The notes below the pieces were generated by a model. It saw nothing but the letters and a program-made list of their open reading frames with translations, ran no database searches and had not been told where the DNA came from. From Candidatus Hydrogenedentota bacterium (GTDB lineage Bacteria; Hydrogenedentota; Hydrogenedentia; Hydrogenedentales; CAITNO01), in assembly GCA_903822375.1 (NCBI GenBank), contig CAIJOU010000358.1, forward strand, positions 1-12,170: a DNA stretch of 12,170 nucleotides. The letters run 5' to 3'. This document shows, one piece after another, positions 6,261 to 12,170 of the stretch; position 1 is the first letter of the stretch; every line of letters starts with the position of its first letter. The translations under genes were made by a program, and so were the position numbers.

Positions 6261-8153
6261 ATGGCCACGAAACTTGGCGGATATGCCGGGAAAGTAATGA
6301 CGATAGACCTTTCCACCAGGGAAGTGGGCGAGTACCCCTGGACGGACGGCGACCGGGCGCTTTATCTGGGCGGAAAGATCATGGCCGCCAAGATTCTCTA
6401 TGACACCATTCAACCGGGGACGGACGGCTTGTCGCCGGAGAACTGCCTGGTCGTCTCCACGGGACCGTTGTCAGCGACGGGCGCGCCGTCGTCCAGCCGT
6501 TTCAACGTTTCGGCTATCTCACCGTTGACCAACATATGCGCCTCGTCCAATTGCGGCGGCAATTTTGGTCTCTCCCTGAAACGGGCGGGCTACGATGCCC
6601 TGGTGATTACGGGGAAATCGGAGACGCCGGTTTGGATTGAAATCAAGGGGGACGAGGTTATCTTCCACGACGCCTCTGACCTTTGGGGGAAGCTGACGGG
6701 GGAGACGCAGGAGTTGCTGGGCAAGGAGGGCAAGATCGTCATCGGGCCGGCCGGCGAGCACATGGTGCGCTATGCGTGTATCTTCAGCGGTGACCGGACG
6801 GCGGGACGCGCCGGTCTGGGCGCTGTCATGGGCTCCAAGAACCTGAAGGCGGTCACGGCCTCCGGCAACGTAAAAATCGAAGTTAGCAACCGCGAGAAGA
6901 TGAAGAAGATTTACGGCAGTTGGATCAAGATGCTTCAGGGGCATCCGCTGACGGGCGAGGCGCTGCCGAAGTACGGGACTGGTTTCCTGCTGCGGCTGAT
7001 GCAAAAGGGAAGAATTCTGGCCACGCGCAATTATAAGCGGGGCCAGTTCGATGACTTTGACATGTTGTCGGGGCAGACCCTTGCCGAGAAGCACCTGGTG
7101 AAGAATATCGGGTGCACCACCTGTCCGATCAAATGCGGGCGGTTGGTGGAATTCGACGGCAAGAAGGTCAAGGGGCCGGAACTGGAAACGCTCGGCCTGC
7201 TTGGGCCCAACCTTGAGAACAACGACCTGATGAAGATACTCCGGTGGAACTATCTGATGGACGAACTGGGCATGGACACCATCAGTGCCGGCGGCACCAT
7301 CGGTTTTGCGATGGAGCTTCAGGAAAAGGGGATGTGGGACAGCGGTCTCCATTTTGGTCAGACCGAGAACCTGGACCAGGTGATTGAAGACATTGCATAC
7401 CGGCGGGGGAACGGCGACTTGCTTGCCGAGGGTACCCGGCGCCTTGCCGACAAGTTTGGCGGCAAAGACTTTGCCATAAACGCCAAGGGGTTGGAGCTGG
7501 CCGCCTACGAACCGCGCGGCGCCGTGGGGCAGGGACTGGGCTATGCCACGGCGAACCGCGGCGGGTGCCACCTCAATGCGGGATACCTGGCCCTCATGGA
7601 AGGGCTCGGGTTTCACATGAACCCCTTGACCCCCCGTTCCAAAGCGGCCCTTACCGTGCTGAACCAGAACCTCATGGAGGCCATATCGGCCGCCGGATGC
7701 TGTCTGTTCCCGCTGTTTTCGTTCTATCCGGGCTGGCTAATCTCGCATCAGGACAACCCTATCGCGAAGCTGGTGAATGCCATTTTGCCCTATTCCGGCT
7801 GGTCGGTGAACCTGCTCAACTGGCTTCCGGCGAGATTCGTGCCGATTCATCTGCCGCTGTTCCCCTACACCAAGGCACTGGGTGCGGTAACAGGCATGAA
7901 GATGACGGTGGGCATCCTCAAGGAAATCGGTGAGCGCGGCTACAATCTTGAACGCCTGCTGAACATCCGCATGGGCCTCACGGGCGCCGACGACACGCTG
8001 CCCGCAAGGCTTTCAGAAGAGAACCAGGTAGAAAACGATCCGCGCACCCACGTGCCTATCAGGAAAATGGTGGCCGCCTATTACCGGGTCCGCGGCTGGG
8101 ATGCGGCGGGTGTGCCCTCCGAAAAGAAACGGAAGGCGCTGGGGCTGAAATAG
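6261..8153 (+). CDS. Aldehyde:ferredoxin oxidoreductase family tungstoenzyme, AOR-1 (630 aa)
   Basis: A cytoplasmic tungsten (or molybdenum) bis-pterin oxidoreductase that in characterised members oxidises aldehydes to acids with ferredoxin, or the reverse. The family N-terminal domain is complete, from GYAGKVMTIDL (7-17) through RFNVSAISPLT (80-90) to AGLGAVMGSKNLKAV (184-198). Cysteines 285, 288 and 292 form the CX2CX3C of the [4Fe-4S] cluster, with Cys481 (in GCCLF) as the likely fourth ligand. GPELET (305-310) holds a conserved glutamate, and GGCHL has His437 at the position of the active-site histidine of the Pyrococcus enzyme. I set the start at 6261 because AGGAG lies 8 nt upstream and the family motif begins at once. 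Oddly, about 40 extra, largely hydrophobic residues (about 482-543) lie between Cys481 and the next conserved TG when compared with AOR-2. No ferredoxin subunit is adjacent. The substrate is unknown. Confidence 0.9.
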   Translation: MATKLGGYAGKVMTIDLSTREVGEYPWTDGDRALYLGGKIMAAKILYDTIQPGTDGLSPENCLVVSTGPLSATGAPSSSRFNVSAISPLTNICASSNCGGNFGLSLKRAGYDALVITGKSETPVWIEIKGDEVIFHDASDLWGKLTGETQELLGKEGKIVIGPAGEHMVRYACIFSGDRTAGRAGLGAVMGSKNLKAVTASGNVKIEVSNREKMKKIYGSWIKMLQGHPLTGEALPKYGTGFLLRLMQKGRILATRNYKRGQFDDFDMLSGQTLAEKHLVKNIGCTTCPIKCGRLVEFDGKKVKGPELETLGLLGPNLENNDLMKILRWNYLMDELGMDTISAGGTIGFAMELQEKGMWDSGLHFGQTENLDQVIEDIAYRRGNGDLLAEGTRRLADKFGGKDFAINAKGLELAAYEPRGAVGQGLGYATANRGGCHLNAGYLALMEGLGFHMNPLTPRSKAALTVLNQNLMEAISAAGCCLFPLFSFYPGWLISHQDNPIAKLVNAILPYSGWSVNLLNWLPARFVPIHLPLFPYTKALGAVTGMKMTVGILKEIGERGYNLERLLNIRMGLTGADDTLPARLSEENQVENDPRTHVPIRKMVAAYYRVRGWDAAGVPSEKKRKALGLK

Positions 8154-8183
8154 GGCAGATGCCGAACGTTGCCGTTTACGAGT
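8154..8183. other. 30-nt gap between convergent AOR genes
   Basis: The stop codons of the two AOR genes are separated by only 30 nt with no terminator-like hairpin. Transcripts from either side would be expected to overlap at their 3' ends unless Rho-dependent or distal termination intervenes. Confidence 0.5.
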
Positions 8184-10064
8184 TCATATTGCCCACTCAA
8201 GGCCCAGTTCCATGAGCTTGCCGGGAGAGGGGTTCCCTGTCTCCGCATCCCAACCCATGATTGCGTAGTACTGTTCGAGCATCTGCGGGAAGATCTCGCG
8301 GTCCACGTGCAGACCCTTCGTCGGACCGTCGGGCATGGGCTCATAGAGGCGTTCCGGCAGGATGTCATCCTTCTTTGAAAAACCACGCCGCGCGTTGATT
8401 TGCCGCATCATGTTCGTCTTGCGTTCGCCAACCTTCATCAGTTCAAAGAAGGTGCAGTCCCAGCCGGTGGTATAGCGGACCAGATCCACGATTTCATGGT
8501 AGGTGAACAGATTGCCCGGCCCCCAGCAGAACATGCACAGGGTCAGCGTGTCGAGCATGCTGTAGAGATGCTGGCCGTAGGCCGTGAGGCGGACCTTGGG
8601 CAGATCCATCGAGGCGCGGGTGGCTTTTCCAATGACGCCCAAACCCTGGACCAGGTCGCCGCCGACCGCCAGCCAGTCGTGTTCGCAGGACATGTGGTCG
8701 CCGCCGATGGGCACGGCGGCGTACATGATGGCCTGGGTGGGCTTGAACTGGGCCATGTGGGCCGGCAGGCCCTGACCCTTGCAGTGAATGGCGTAGGGTT
8801 CGGTCTCCTTGCCGAAATGGGCGACGGAGGCGGGGAACCCGTCGGCGAGCACATCGCCGGCACCTTTGCGCCCGGCAATGATGTCAATCAGCCAGAACAG
8901 GTCTTCGGGCTTGCCGAATCCCAGGGTGCGGTCTTCCATTTTCGACGCCGGGATGCATCCCTTCTCCATCGATTCGAATACATAGGACGCCACGGCGCCC
9001 ATGGTAATCGTGTCGAGACCGTACTCGTTGCAGAGTTCGTTCGCCTTGGCCACGGCGGTGATTTCCACGATGTCCAGGTTTGTGCCCAGCGTGCTGAGCG
9101 TCTCAAATTCCGGCCCGCCCAGTTTGTCGGACACGGCGTGGGGCGACTCGGCCTTGACCCGCTTGCGGCATCCGACCACGCATCCGTAACAGGTGGTGTG
9201 CCCGGCGCCAATCTTGTCATCGTAGGTCTGGCCGGCCAAATTCATGTGGTCGGGGTGAAAGCCGCTGGTGTAGTTGTGTGTGGCCATGTTTCCCGCGCCG
9301 GACTGGAAGCCGACGATGCCCGGGGTACCGTGGGCCTGCAGGGTCGACGGGAAATCGGCCGTCTTGAGACGCTCCGCGCCCAGCGCGCCGAGTTTCTTGA
9401 CGCCTTCGGGGTCGGCGAAAGCCACCTTACCCCCCTGCGGCGTGCGGACCGCAATGGCGCGCAGGTTCTTGCTGCCCATCACAGCCCCCATGCCGGTCCG
9501 GCCGACGGCGTCGTTCCGGTCGACCAGCAGACAGGCAAATCGAACCAGCTTTTCGCCGGCGGGGCCGCACTGAATCACGCTGATTTGCCGTCCCTTTTCC
9601 GCCAGTTCCCCATCCAGAATCTCACAGACATCGCTGACGTTTCGGCCCGCAAGGCCTGAAGCGTCGCGGATTTCCACGCTTTCCCCATCCACCAGCAGGT
9701 AGACCAGCCGGTCAGCACGGCCCGTAACGACAATGGCATCATATCCGGCCCGCTTGATCATTGGTCCGATGCGGCCGCCTACCTGTCCTTCGCCCACCCC
9801 ACCGCTCAGGGGCGAAATCGCCACCGCGCTGCAGCGGCTGACACCCGAAACGGCGCATCCGGTGGTTACGCTCGGGGCAATGGTCAGAATATTGCCGGGG
9901 TCCATTGGGTCCATGTCGCCCGGGGTCTCGGAGAGCAGGAAATAGGCGCCCATTGCTCCACCGCCCATGTAGGTACGATAGAAATCCTCCGGCATTTCCT
10001 GCTTGGTGACATCTCCCGTGGTCAGATTGACTCGTAACACCACTCCGGTGAAACCGTTAGACAT
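8184..10064 (-). CDS. Aldehyde:ferredoxin oxidoreductase family tungstoenzyme, AOR-2 (626 aa)
   Basis: A second, clearly different AOR-family enzyme. It starts with GFTGVVLRVNLTTGDV (4-19) and contains CSAVAISPLSGG (78-89), IKRAGYDAIVVTG (103-115) and GRTGMGAVMGSKNLRAI (188-204), the residues that wrap the tungstopterin. The cluster cysteines are 292, 295 and 299 (CX2CX3C), with Cys510 (LTLCMF) as the likely fourth. GPEFET (317-322) and GGDHMSC with His457 match active-site positions. The ATG at 10064 is supported by GGAGATG about 5 nt upstream on the minus strand; open frame further upstream is not family-like. The spacing from Cys510 to the following TG is only 23 residues, much shorter than in AOR-1. 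It is divergent from the oxyanion-uptake operon and convergent with AOR-1. The substrate cannot be told from sequence; aldehyde detoxification or carboxylate/aldehyde interconversion with ferredoxin is the family norm. Confidence 0.9.
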   Translation of the reverse strand: MSNGFTGVVLRVNLTTGDVTKQEMPEDFYRTYMGGGAMGAYFLLSETPGDMDPMDPGNILTIAPSVTTGCAVSGVSRCSAVAISPLSGGVGEGQVGGRIGPMIKRAGYDAIVVTGRADRLVYLLVDGESVEIRDASGLAGRNVSDVCEILDGELAEKGRQISVIQCGPAGEKLVRFACLLVDRNDAVGRTGMGAVMGSKNLRAIAVRTPQGGKVAFADPEGVKKLGALGAERLKTADFPSTLQAHGTPGIVGFQSGAGNMATHNYTSGFHPDHMNLAGQTYDDKIGAGHTTCYGCVVGCRKRVKAESPHAVSDKLGGPEFETLSTLGTNLDIVEITAVAKANELCNEYGLDTITMGAVASYVFESMEKGCIPASKMEDRTLGFGKPEDLFWLIDIIAGRKGAGDVLADGFPASVAHFGKETEPYAIHCKGQGLPAHMAQFKPTQAIMYAAVPIGGDHMSCEHDWLAVGGDLVQGLGVIGKATRASMDLPKVRLTAYGQHLYSMLDTLTLCMFCWGPGNLFTYHEIVDLVRYTTGWDCTFFELMKVGERKTNMMRQINARRGFSKKDDILPERLYEPMPDGPTKGLHVDREIFPQMLEQYYAIMGWDAETGNPSPGKLMELGLEWAI

Positions 10065-10127
10065 GAAACATCTCCGACGTAAAGACCTGGTACCAAAATG
10101 ATGGCGCAAAGAAGCACAGCGGGTTCC

Positions 10128-10157
10128 ATTATAAGCGTTTTTCGAGAAAAACGTCCA
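10128..10157 (-). promoter_or_regulatory. Predicted sigma70-like promoter of AOR-2
   Basis: On the minus strand a perfect -10 TATAAT (10133-10128) is preceded at 18 nt by TGGACG (10157-10152, 4 of 6 to TTGACA). The start would be near 10121, leaving a leader of about 57 nt. The spacer is almost filled by a perfect inverted repeat (see 10136-10153). Confidence 0.55.
10136..10153. promoter_or_regulatory. Perfect inverted repeat CGTTTTTC-GA-GAAAAACG, candidate operator of AOR-2
   Basis: The 8-bp arms are exact complements around a 2-bp centre. The repeat lies between the -10 and -35 of the AOR-2 promoter, a classical repressor position. It does not resemble the ModE-like box nearby, so a different regulator would be expected. 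The symmetry is directly visible; the function is inferred. Confidence 0.5.
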
Positions 10158-10186
10158 ACCGGCACCTCCGGTTGTTGCTGCAGCAA
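10156..10186. repeat. Two adjoining inverted repeats in the AOR-2/Wtp divergent region
   Basis: CAACCGG-CACCT-CCGGTTG (10156-10174, 7-bp arms) is followed directly by the 12-bp palindrome TTGCTGCAGCAA (10175-10186). No T run follows, so a terminator is unlikely. They may be protein-binding sites or form small hairpins. Confidence 0.4.
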
Positions 10187-10218
10187 AGGACGGGCTTTTT
10201 CTGGCGTTGAGAACTTGG

Positions 10219-10229
10219 TAGAATATACC
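10219..10229 (+). promoter_or_regulatory. Possible promoter core of the Wtp operon
   Basis: Overlapping -10 candidates TAGAAT (10219-10224) and TATACC (10224-10229) precede the ModE-like box. No good -35 lies at the right distance: TTTTTC is at 10196-10201, while TTGAGA at 10207-10212 is too near. The exact start is unsure, but transcription would begin inside or next to the operator at 10229-10252. Confidence 0.3.
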
Positions 10230-10252
10230 GATATGTCCGATGGAACATAACG
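10229..10252 (+). promoter_or_regulatory. ModE-box-like operator of the oxyanion-uptake operon
   Basis: CGATATGT (10229-10236), eight unpaired bases, then ACATAACG (10245-10252). The arms are inverted complements at 7 of 8 positions. From memory, the E. coli modA operator for ModE has arms CGTTATAT and ACATAACG with the same 8-nt gap, so the right arm and the geometry agree. It lies immediately downstream of the -10 candidates, where binding would block transcription, and the second gene of the operon encodes a ModE-like DNA-binding protein. Autoregulation by that protein is the simplest reading. Confidence 0.6.
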
Positions 10253-10328
10253 AAGCGGTCTTAATTCGTCCGACCGACGCCATGACATGGCAGACGCGCC
10301 ACGGCGCACGAAATCTGGAGGCCATCCC

Positions 10329-10520
10329 ATGAGTTCCAATGAAGCACTGACGGTGGCGGTGAAGGCGGCTGCCACGGAGCGCGAGGGCCACATGGTCCTG
10401 CCCTGTTCGACCGCATTCCGGATTGCGGAGAAGTATTCGGTGGAGGTGGGTGTTGTCGGCGCAATTTGCAATCAGAACGGCATCAAGATCGTTCAATGCC
10501 AACTGGGCTGCTTCAAATGA
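10329..10520 (+). CDS. Small four-cysteine, HTH-like protein of unknown function (63 aa), first gene of the Wtp operon
   Basis: I do not recognise a characterised protein here. TGGAGG lies 7 nt before the ATG, and the stop overlaps the next start by 4 nt (ATGA), so it is very likely translated. Residues 29-54 (starting AFRIAEKYSVEVGVVG, ending IKI) look like a helix-turn-helix: helix, tight turn, then a second helix starting near Val38. Four cysteines (26, 47, 57, 61) frame this unit, and the tail VQCQLGCFK has a CX3C. Such a pattern suits binding of a metal, an iron-sulfur cluster or an oxyanion, though this is inference. I have an impression of similar short proteins ending CQLGCF in other anaerobes but cannot check it. 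Its place ahead of a ModE-like protein without a ligand domain suggests a sensor or partner role in tungstate/molybdate control. Confidence 0.75.
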   Translation: MSSNEALTVAVKAAATEREGHMVLPCSTAFRIAEKYSVEVGVVGAICNQNGIKIVQCQLGCFK

Positions 10521-10891
10521 ACAAGGTCGAACCCGCGTTTCTGCGGGATATGGAGCCGGGGGTCAAACTGTGGCTGTCACTTTCGGGGGAAGGGGTGTTC
10601 GGGCACGGCAAATGGCAGTTGCTGGACGCGATCAACCGCAAGGGGTCGCTGCAGGCGGCGGCCGATTCCCTGGGGATCAGTTACCGCAAAGCGTGGGGGG
10701 ATTTGCGCAAGGCCGAGCGGGCCCTGGGAATTCCCTTCCTGGAGCGTCATCGGGGAGGCAGCGATGGCGGCGAGAGCCGCCTGACAGAGGATGGCAGAAA
10801 ATGGCTGAGGGAATATGCACGGTTTCATGAGGAGGTGGAAGAGGGCGTAAAGCGGGCCTACGCAAGGTGGGCAAGAAGGATGGGCAAATGA
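10517..10891 (+). CDS. One-domain ModE-like winged-helix transcriptional regulator (124 aa)
   Basis: The protein is essentially the ModE N-terminal DNA-binding domain. LWLSLSGEGVFGHGKWQLLD (18-37) precedes the helix-turn-helix GSLQAAADSLGISYRKAW (43-60). A second helix and wing follow, FLERHRGGSDGGESRLTEDG (74-93), with the Gly-rich wing typical of the family, then a charged helix to the end. Classical ModE is about 260 residues, with two TOBE-like repeats that bind molybdate or tungstate; these are absent, so this protein has no obvious ligand site. The ATG overlaps the upstream stop by 4 nt, and its own stop overlaps the wtpA start by 4 nt. A ModE-like box at 10229-10252 is the likely target. 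It probably represses or tunes oxyanion uptake and perhaps the AOR genes, with sensing done by another protein. Confidence 0.85.
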   Translation: MNKVEPAFLRDMEPGVKLWLSLSGEGVFGHGKWQLLDAINRKGSLQAAADSLGISYRKAWGDLRKAERALGIPFLERHRGGSDGGESRLTEDGRKWLREYARFHEEVEEGVKRAYARWARRMGK

Positions 10892-11853
10892 GACCTTCTA
10901 AATGCGTGTGGCTGTTGACCATGGTGTTGGCTGTGTGCCTCTTCCCAGTGGCGCTTCCCGCCGAGGAACTGTCCGGGGAACTTATGGTGTTTCATGCCGG
11001 CAGCCTGTCAGTGCCGCTGAAGGAGGTCGCGGACGCATTTGAGAAGGAACATCCGGGAGTGAAAGTTCTTCGCGAGGCGGCGGGCAGCCGGGAATGCGCC
11101 CGCAAGGTTTCCGACATTGGCCGGCCCTGCGACGTCTTGGCTTCCGCCGACTACGCCGTCATAGACTCCCTTCTGATTCCCAAGCACGCCGATTGGAACA
11201 TCAAGTTTGCAGGAAACGAGATGGCCATTGTCTACACCGAAAAGGCAAAGCATGCCGGGGAGATTACGGGGGGGAACTGGCCGGAGATCCTCATGCGCGA
11301 GGACGTATCCTTTGGACGCTCCGACCCGAACGCAGACCCGTGCGGCTACCGGACGATACTGACGCTGAAGCTGGCGGAGAAGCACTACGGGCTCCCCGGT
11401 CTTACGGATCGCCTACTGCAAAAGGACACCCGCTTCTTGCGGCCCAAGGAGACCGACCTGCTGGCGCTGCTGGAAACCGGCACGGTCGACTATATTTTCG
11501 TTTACCGGTCCGTGGCGGAACAGCACGGCCTGAAATGGCTGCCGTTGCCCGATGAAATCAACCTGAAGAAGGCCGAATTTGCGGACTTGTACCGGTCGGT
11601 GTCGGTGGAGATATCGGGGGACAAACCGGGCACGAAGATGATGCAGGCGGGCGAGCCGATGGTCTACGGCGTGACCATCCCCAGGAACGCACCGAATCCC
11701 AAGGCCGCCATGGCCTTTGTCACGTTTCTTTTGGAAAAGGACAGGGGCCTGGCAATTCTGCAGAAGAACGGCCAGCCCGGCGTGGTGCCTGCGGCCTCAG
11801 CGACCTATGACCAGATTCCGGAACCGCTCAAGAGGTTTGCAGCAAAGCCGTGA
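10888..11853 (+). CDS. wtpA: Tungstate/molybdate ABC transporter substrate-binding protein, WtpA/ModA type (321 aa)
   Basis: A secreted binding protein with a signal peptide (hydrophobic residues 7-23, likely cleavage after ALPA at 25). LMVFHAGSLSVPL (32-44) contains the Ser that grips the oxyanion. GSRECARKV (66-74) is the next binding loop, and GRSDPNADPCGYR (143-155) is the WtpA hallmark. Archaeal WtpA/ModA proteins hold the metal in six-fold coordination with an added Asp and Glu. Asp150 matches the Asp, but at the Glu place 55 residues on, in DYIFVYRSVAEQHG, this protein has Val205. The ATG overlaps the regulator stop by 4 nt, and the stop overlaps the next gene by 4 nt. It delivers tungstate or molybdate to the membrane permease. 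Sequence alone cannot decide between the two metals, though the adjacent AOR genes favour tungstate. Confidence 0.88.
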   Translation: MRPSKCVWLLTMVLAVCLFPVALPAEELSGELMVFHAGSLSVPLKEVADAFEKEHPGVKVLREAAGSRECARKVSDIGRPCDVLASADYAVIDSLLIPKHADWNIKFAGNEMAIVYTEKAKHAGEITGGNWPEILMREDVSFGRSDPNADPCGYRTILTLKLAEKHYGLPGLTDRLLQKDTRFLRPKETDLLALLETGTVDYIFVYRSVAEQHGLKWLPLPDEINLKKAEFADLYRSVSVEISGDKPGTKMMQAGEPMVYGVTIPRNAPNPKAAMAFVTFLLEKDRGLAILQKNGQPGVVPAASATYDQIPEPLKRFAAKP

Positions 11854-12170
11854 AATCTCCTCGACAACTCAGCCATGAAACGGAGCCGCTCAATCTGGCG
11901 TTTGCCGCCTTGGGGGGGCTGGTGTTGCTGTTTCTTGTCGCGCCCTTGGCGGGCATGGTGATGGGGAGCAGTGTTCCCGATGTTGCGCGCACGGCCGGCG
12001 AGCCCGAGGTGCGCGACAGCATTGTGCTAACCCTGTGGACCTCGCTTGTGGGAACGCTTCTATTCTCCGTGGCGGCGATACCGCTGGCCTATCTCATGGC
12101 GCGCAGGCAGTTCCCGTTGAAGCGGCTTGTTTCCGCAATCATTGATTTGCCCGTAGTGGTTCCGCATTCC
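11850..12170 (+). CDS. wtpB: Tungstate/molybdate ABC transporter permease, N-terminal 107 residues (cut by the right edge)
   Basis: The start is a GTG whose last two bases begin the wtpA stop (GTGA overlap), so translation is coupled. The visible part has a short cytoplasmic head, a membrane helix (about 17-38), a periplasmic stretch with ARTAGEPEVRDSIVLTLWTS, a second helix (about 62-84) and then IIDLPVVVPHS (97-107). The last motif is characteristic of ModB/WtpB permeases, just before the EAA-type coupling loop, which is outside the window. It should form the channel with a WtpC/ModC ATPase encoded further right. Confidence 0.85.
   Translation, partial: MKSPRQLSHETEPLNLAFAALGGLVLLFLVAPLAGMVMGSSVPDVARTAGEPEVRDSIVLTLWTSLVGTLLFSVAAIPLAYLMARRQFPLKRLVSAIIDLPVVVPHS

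Noticed and set aside
6519..7616. Long open frame on the minus strand (365 codons)
   Set aside because: It is antisense to AOR-1 and shows no domain features; a shadow frame.
8400..9659. Long open frame on the plus strand (419 codons)
   Set aside because: It is antisense to the AOR-2 gene, with no motif and His/Gly/Ala-rich composition typical of a shadow frame in high-GC DNA.
10065..10502. Upstream extension of the AOR-2 frame
   Set aside because: It crosses the divergent promoter region and overlaps the small four-Cys gene; the family motif starts right after the ATG at 10064.

Overview
The window is bacterial DNA of moderately high GC with no rRNA, tRNA, CRISPR array or insertion sequence that I can see. 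The best hint of the host is the gene at 3412-4338. It encodes a type IV pilin-like (pseudopilin) protein of the kind with a C-terminal H-x9-DG-type motif. These are hugely amplified in Planctomycetota, Lentisphaerota, Hydrogenedentota, Sumerlaeota and related groups. Two tungsten-type aldehyde:ferredoxin oxidoreductase (AOR) genes and a tungstate/molybdate uptake operon point to an anaerobic or facultative lifestyle. The phylum is my inference, not something the sequence proves.

Layout from left to right. Positions 1-1522 (minus strand) hold two tandem FtsX/MacB-type ABC permease genes; the second runs off the left edge, and a good sigma70-like promoter lies upstream at 1568-1597. Positions 1908-3119 (plus) encode a membrane acyltransferase of the Acyl_transf_3 type. 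Positions 3412-4338 (plus) encode the pseudopilin-like protein. Positions 4486-5847 (minus) encode a secreted right-handed beta-helix protein related to pectate lyase/GH28 enzymes. The right half is a metal-oxyanion module: AOR-1 (6261-8153, plus) converges on AOR-2 (8184-10064, minus) with a 30-nt gap. Divergent from AOR-2 is a tightly overlapped operon: a 63-residue four-cysteine protein, a one-domain ModE-like regulator, WtpA and the start of WtpB, which runs off the right edge.

How the right half may work together. WtpA/WtpB (with an ATPase presumably beyond the edge) would import tungstate or molybdate, which is needed for the pterin cofactor of the two AORs. The ModE-like regulator lacks the ligand-binding TOBE domains of classical ModE. 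The operon promoter carries a ModE-box-like inverted repeat (CGATATGT-N8-ACATAACG, 10229-10252), and the same right half-site occurs at the AOR-1 promoter (6155-6162). The AOR-2 promoter contains a different perfect inverted repeat between its -35 and -10 (10136-10153).

The most novel-looking item is the four-cysteine, HTH-like small protein. It is translationally coupled to the sensor-less ModE and is a candidate missing sensor or partner in tungsten/molybdenum control.
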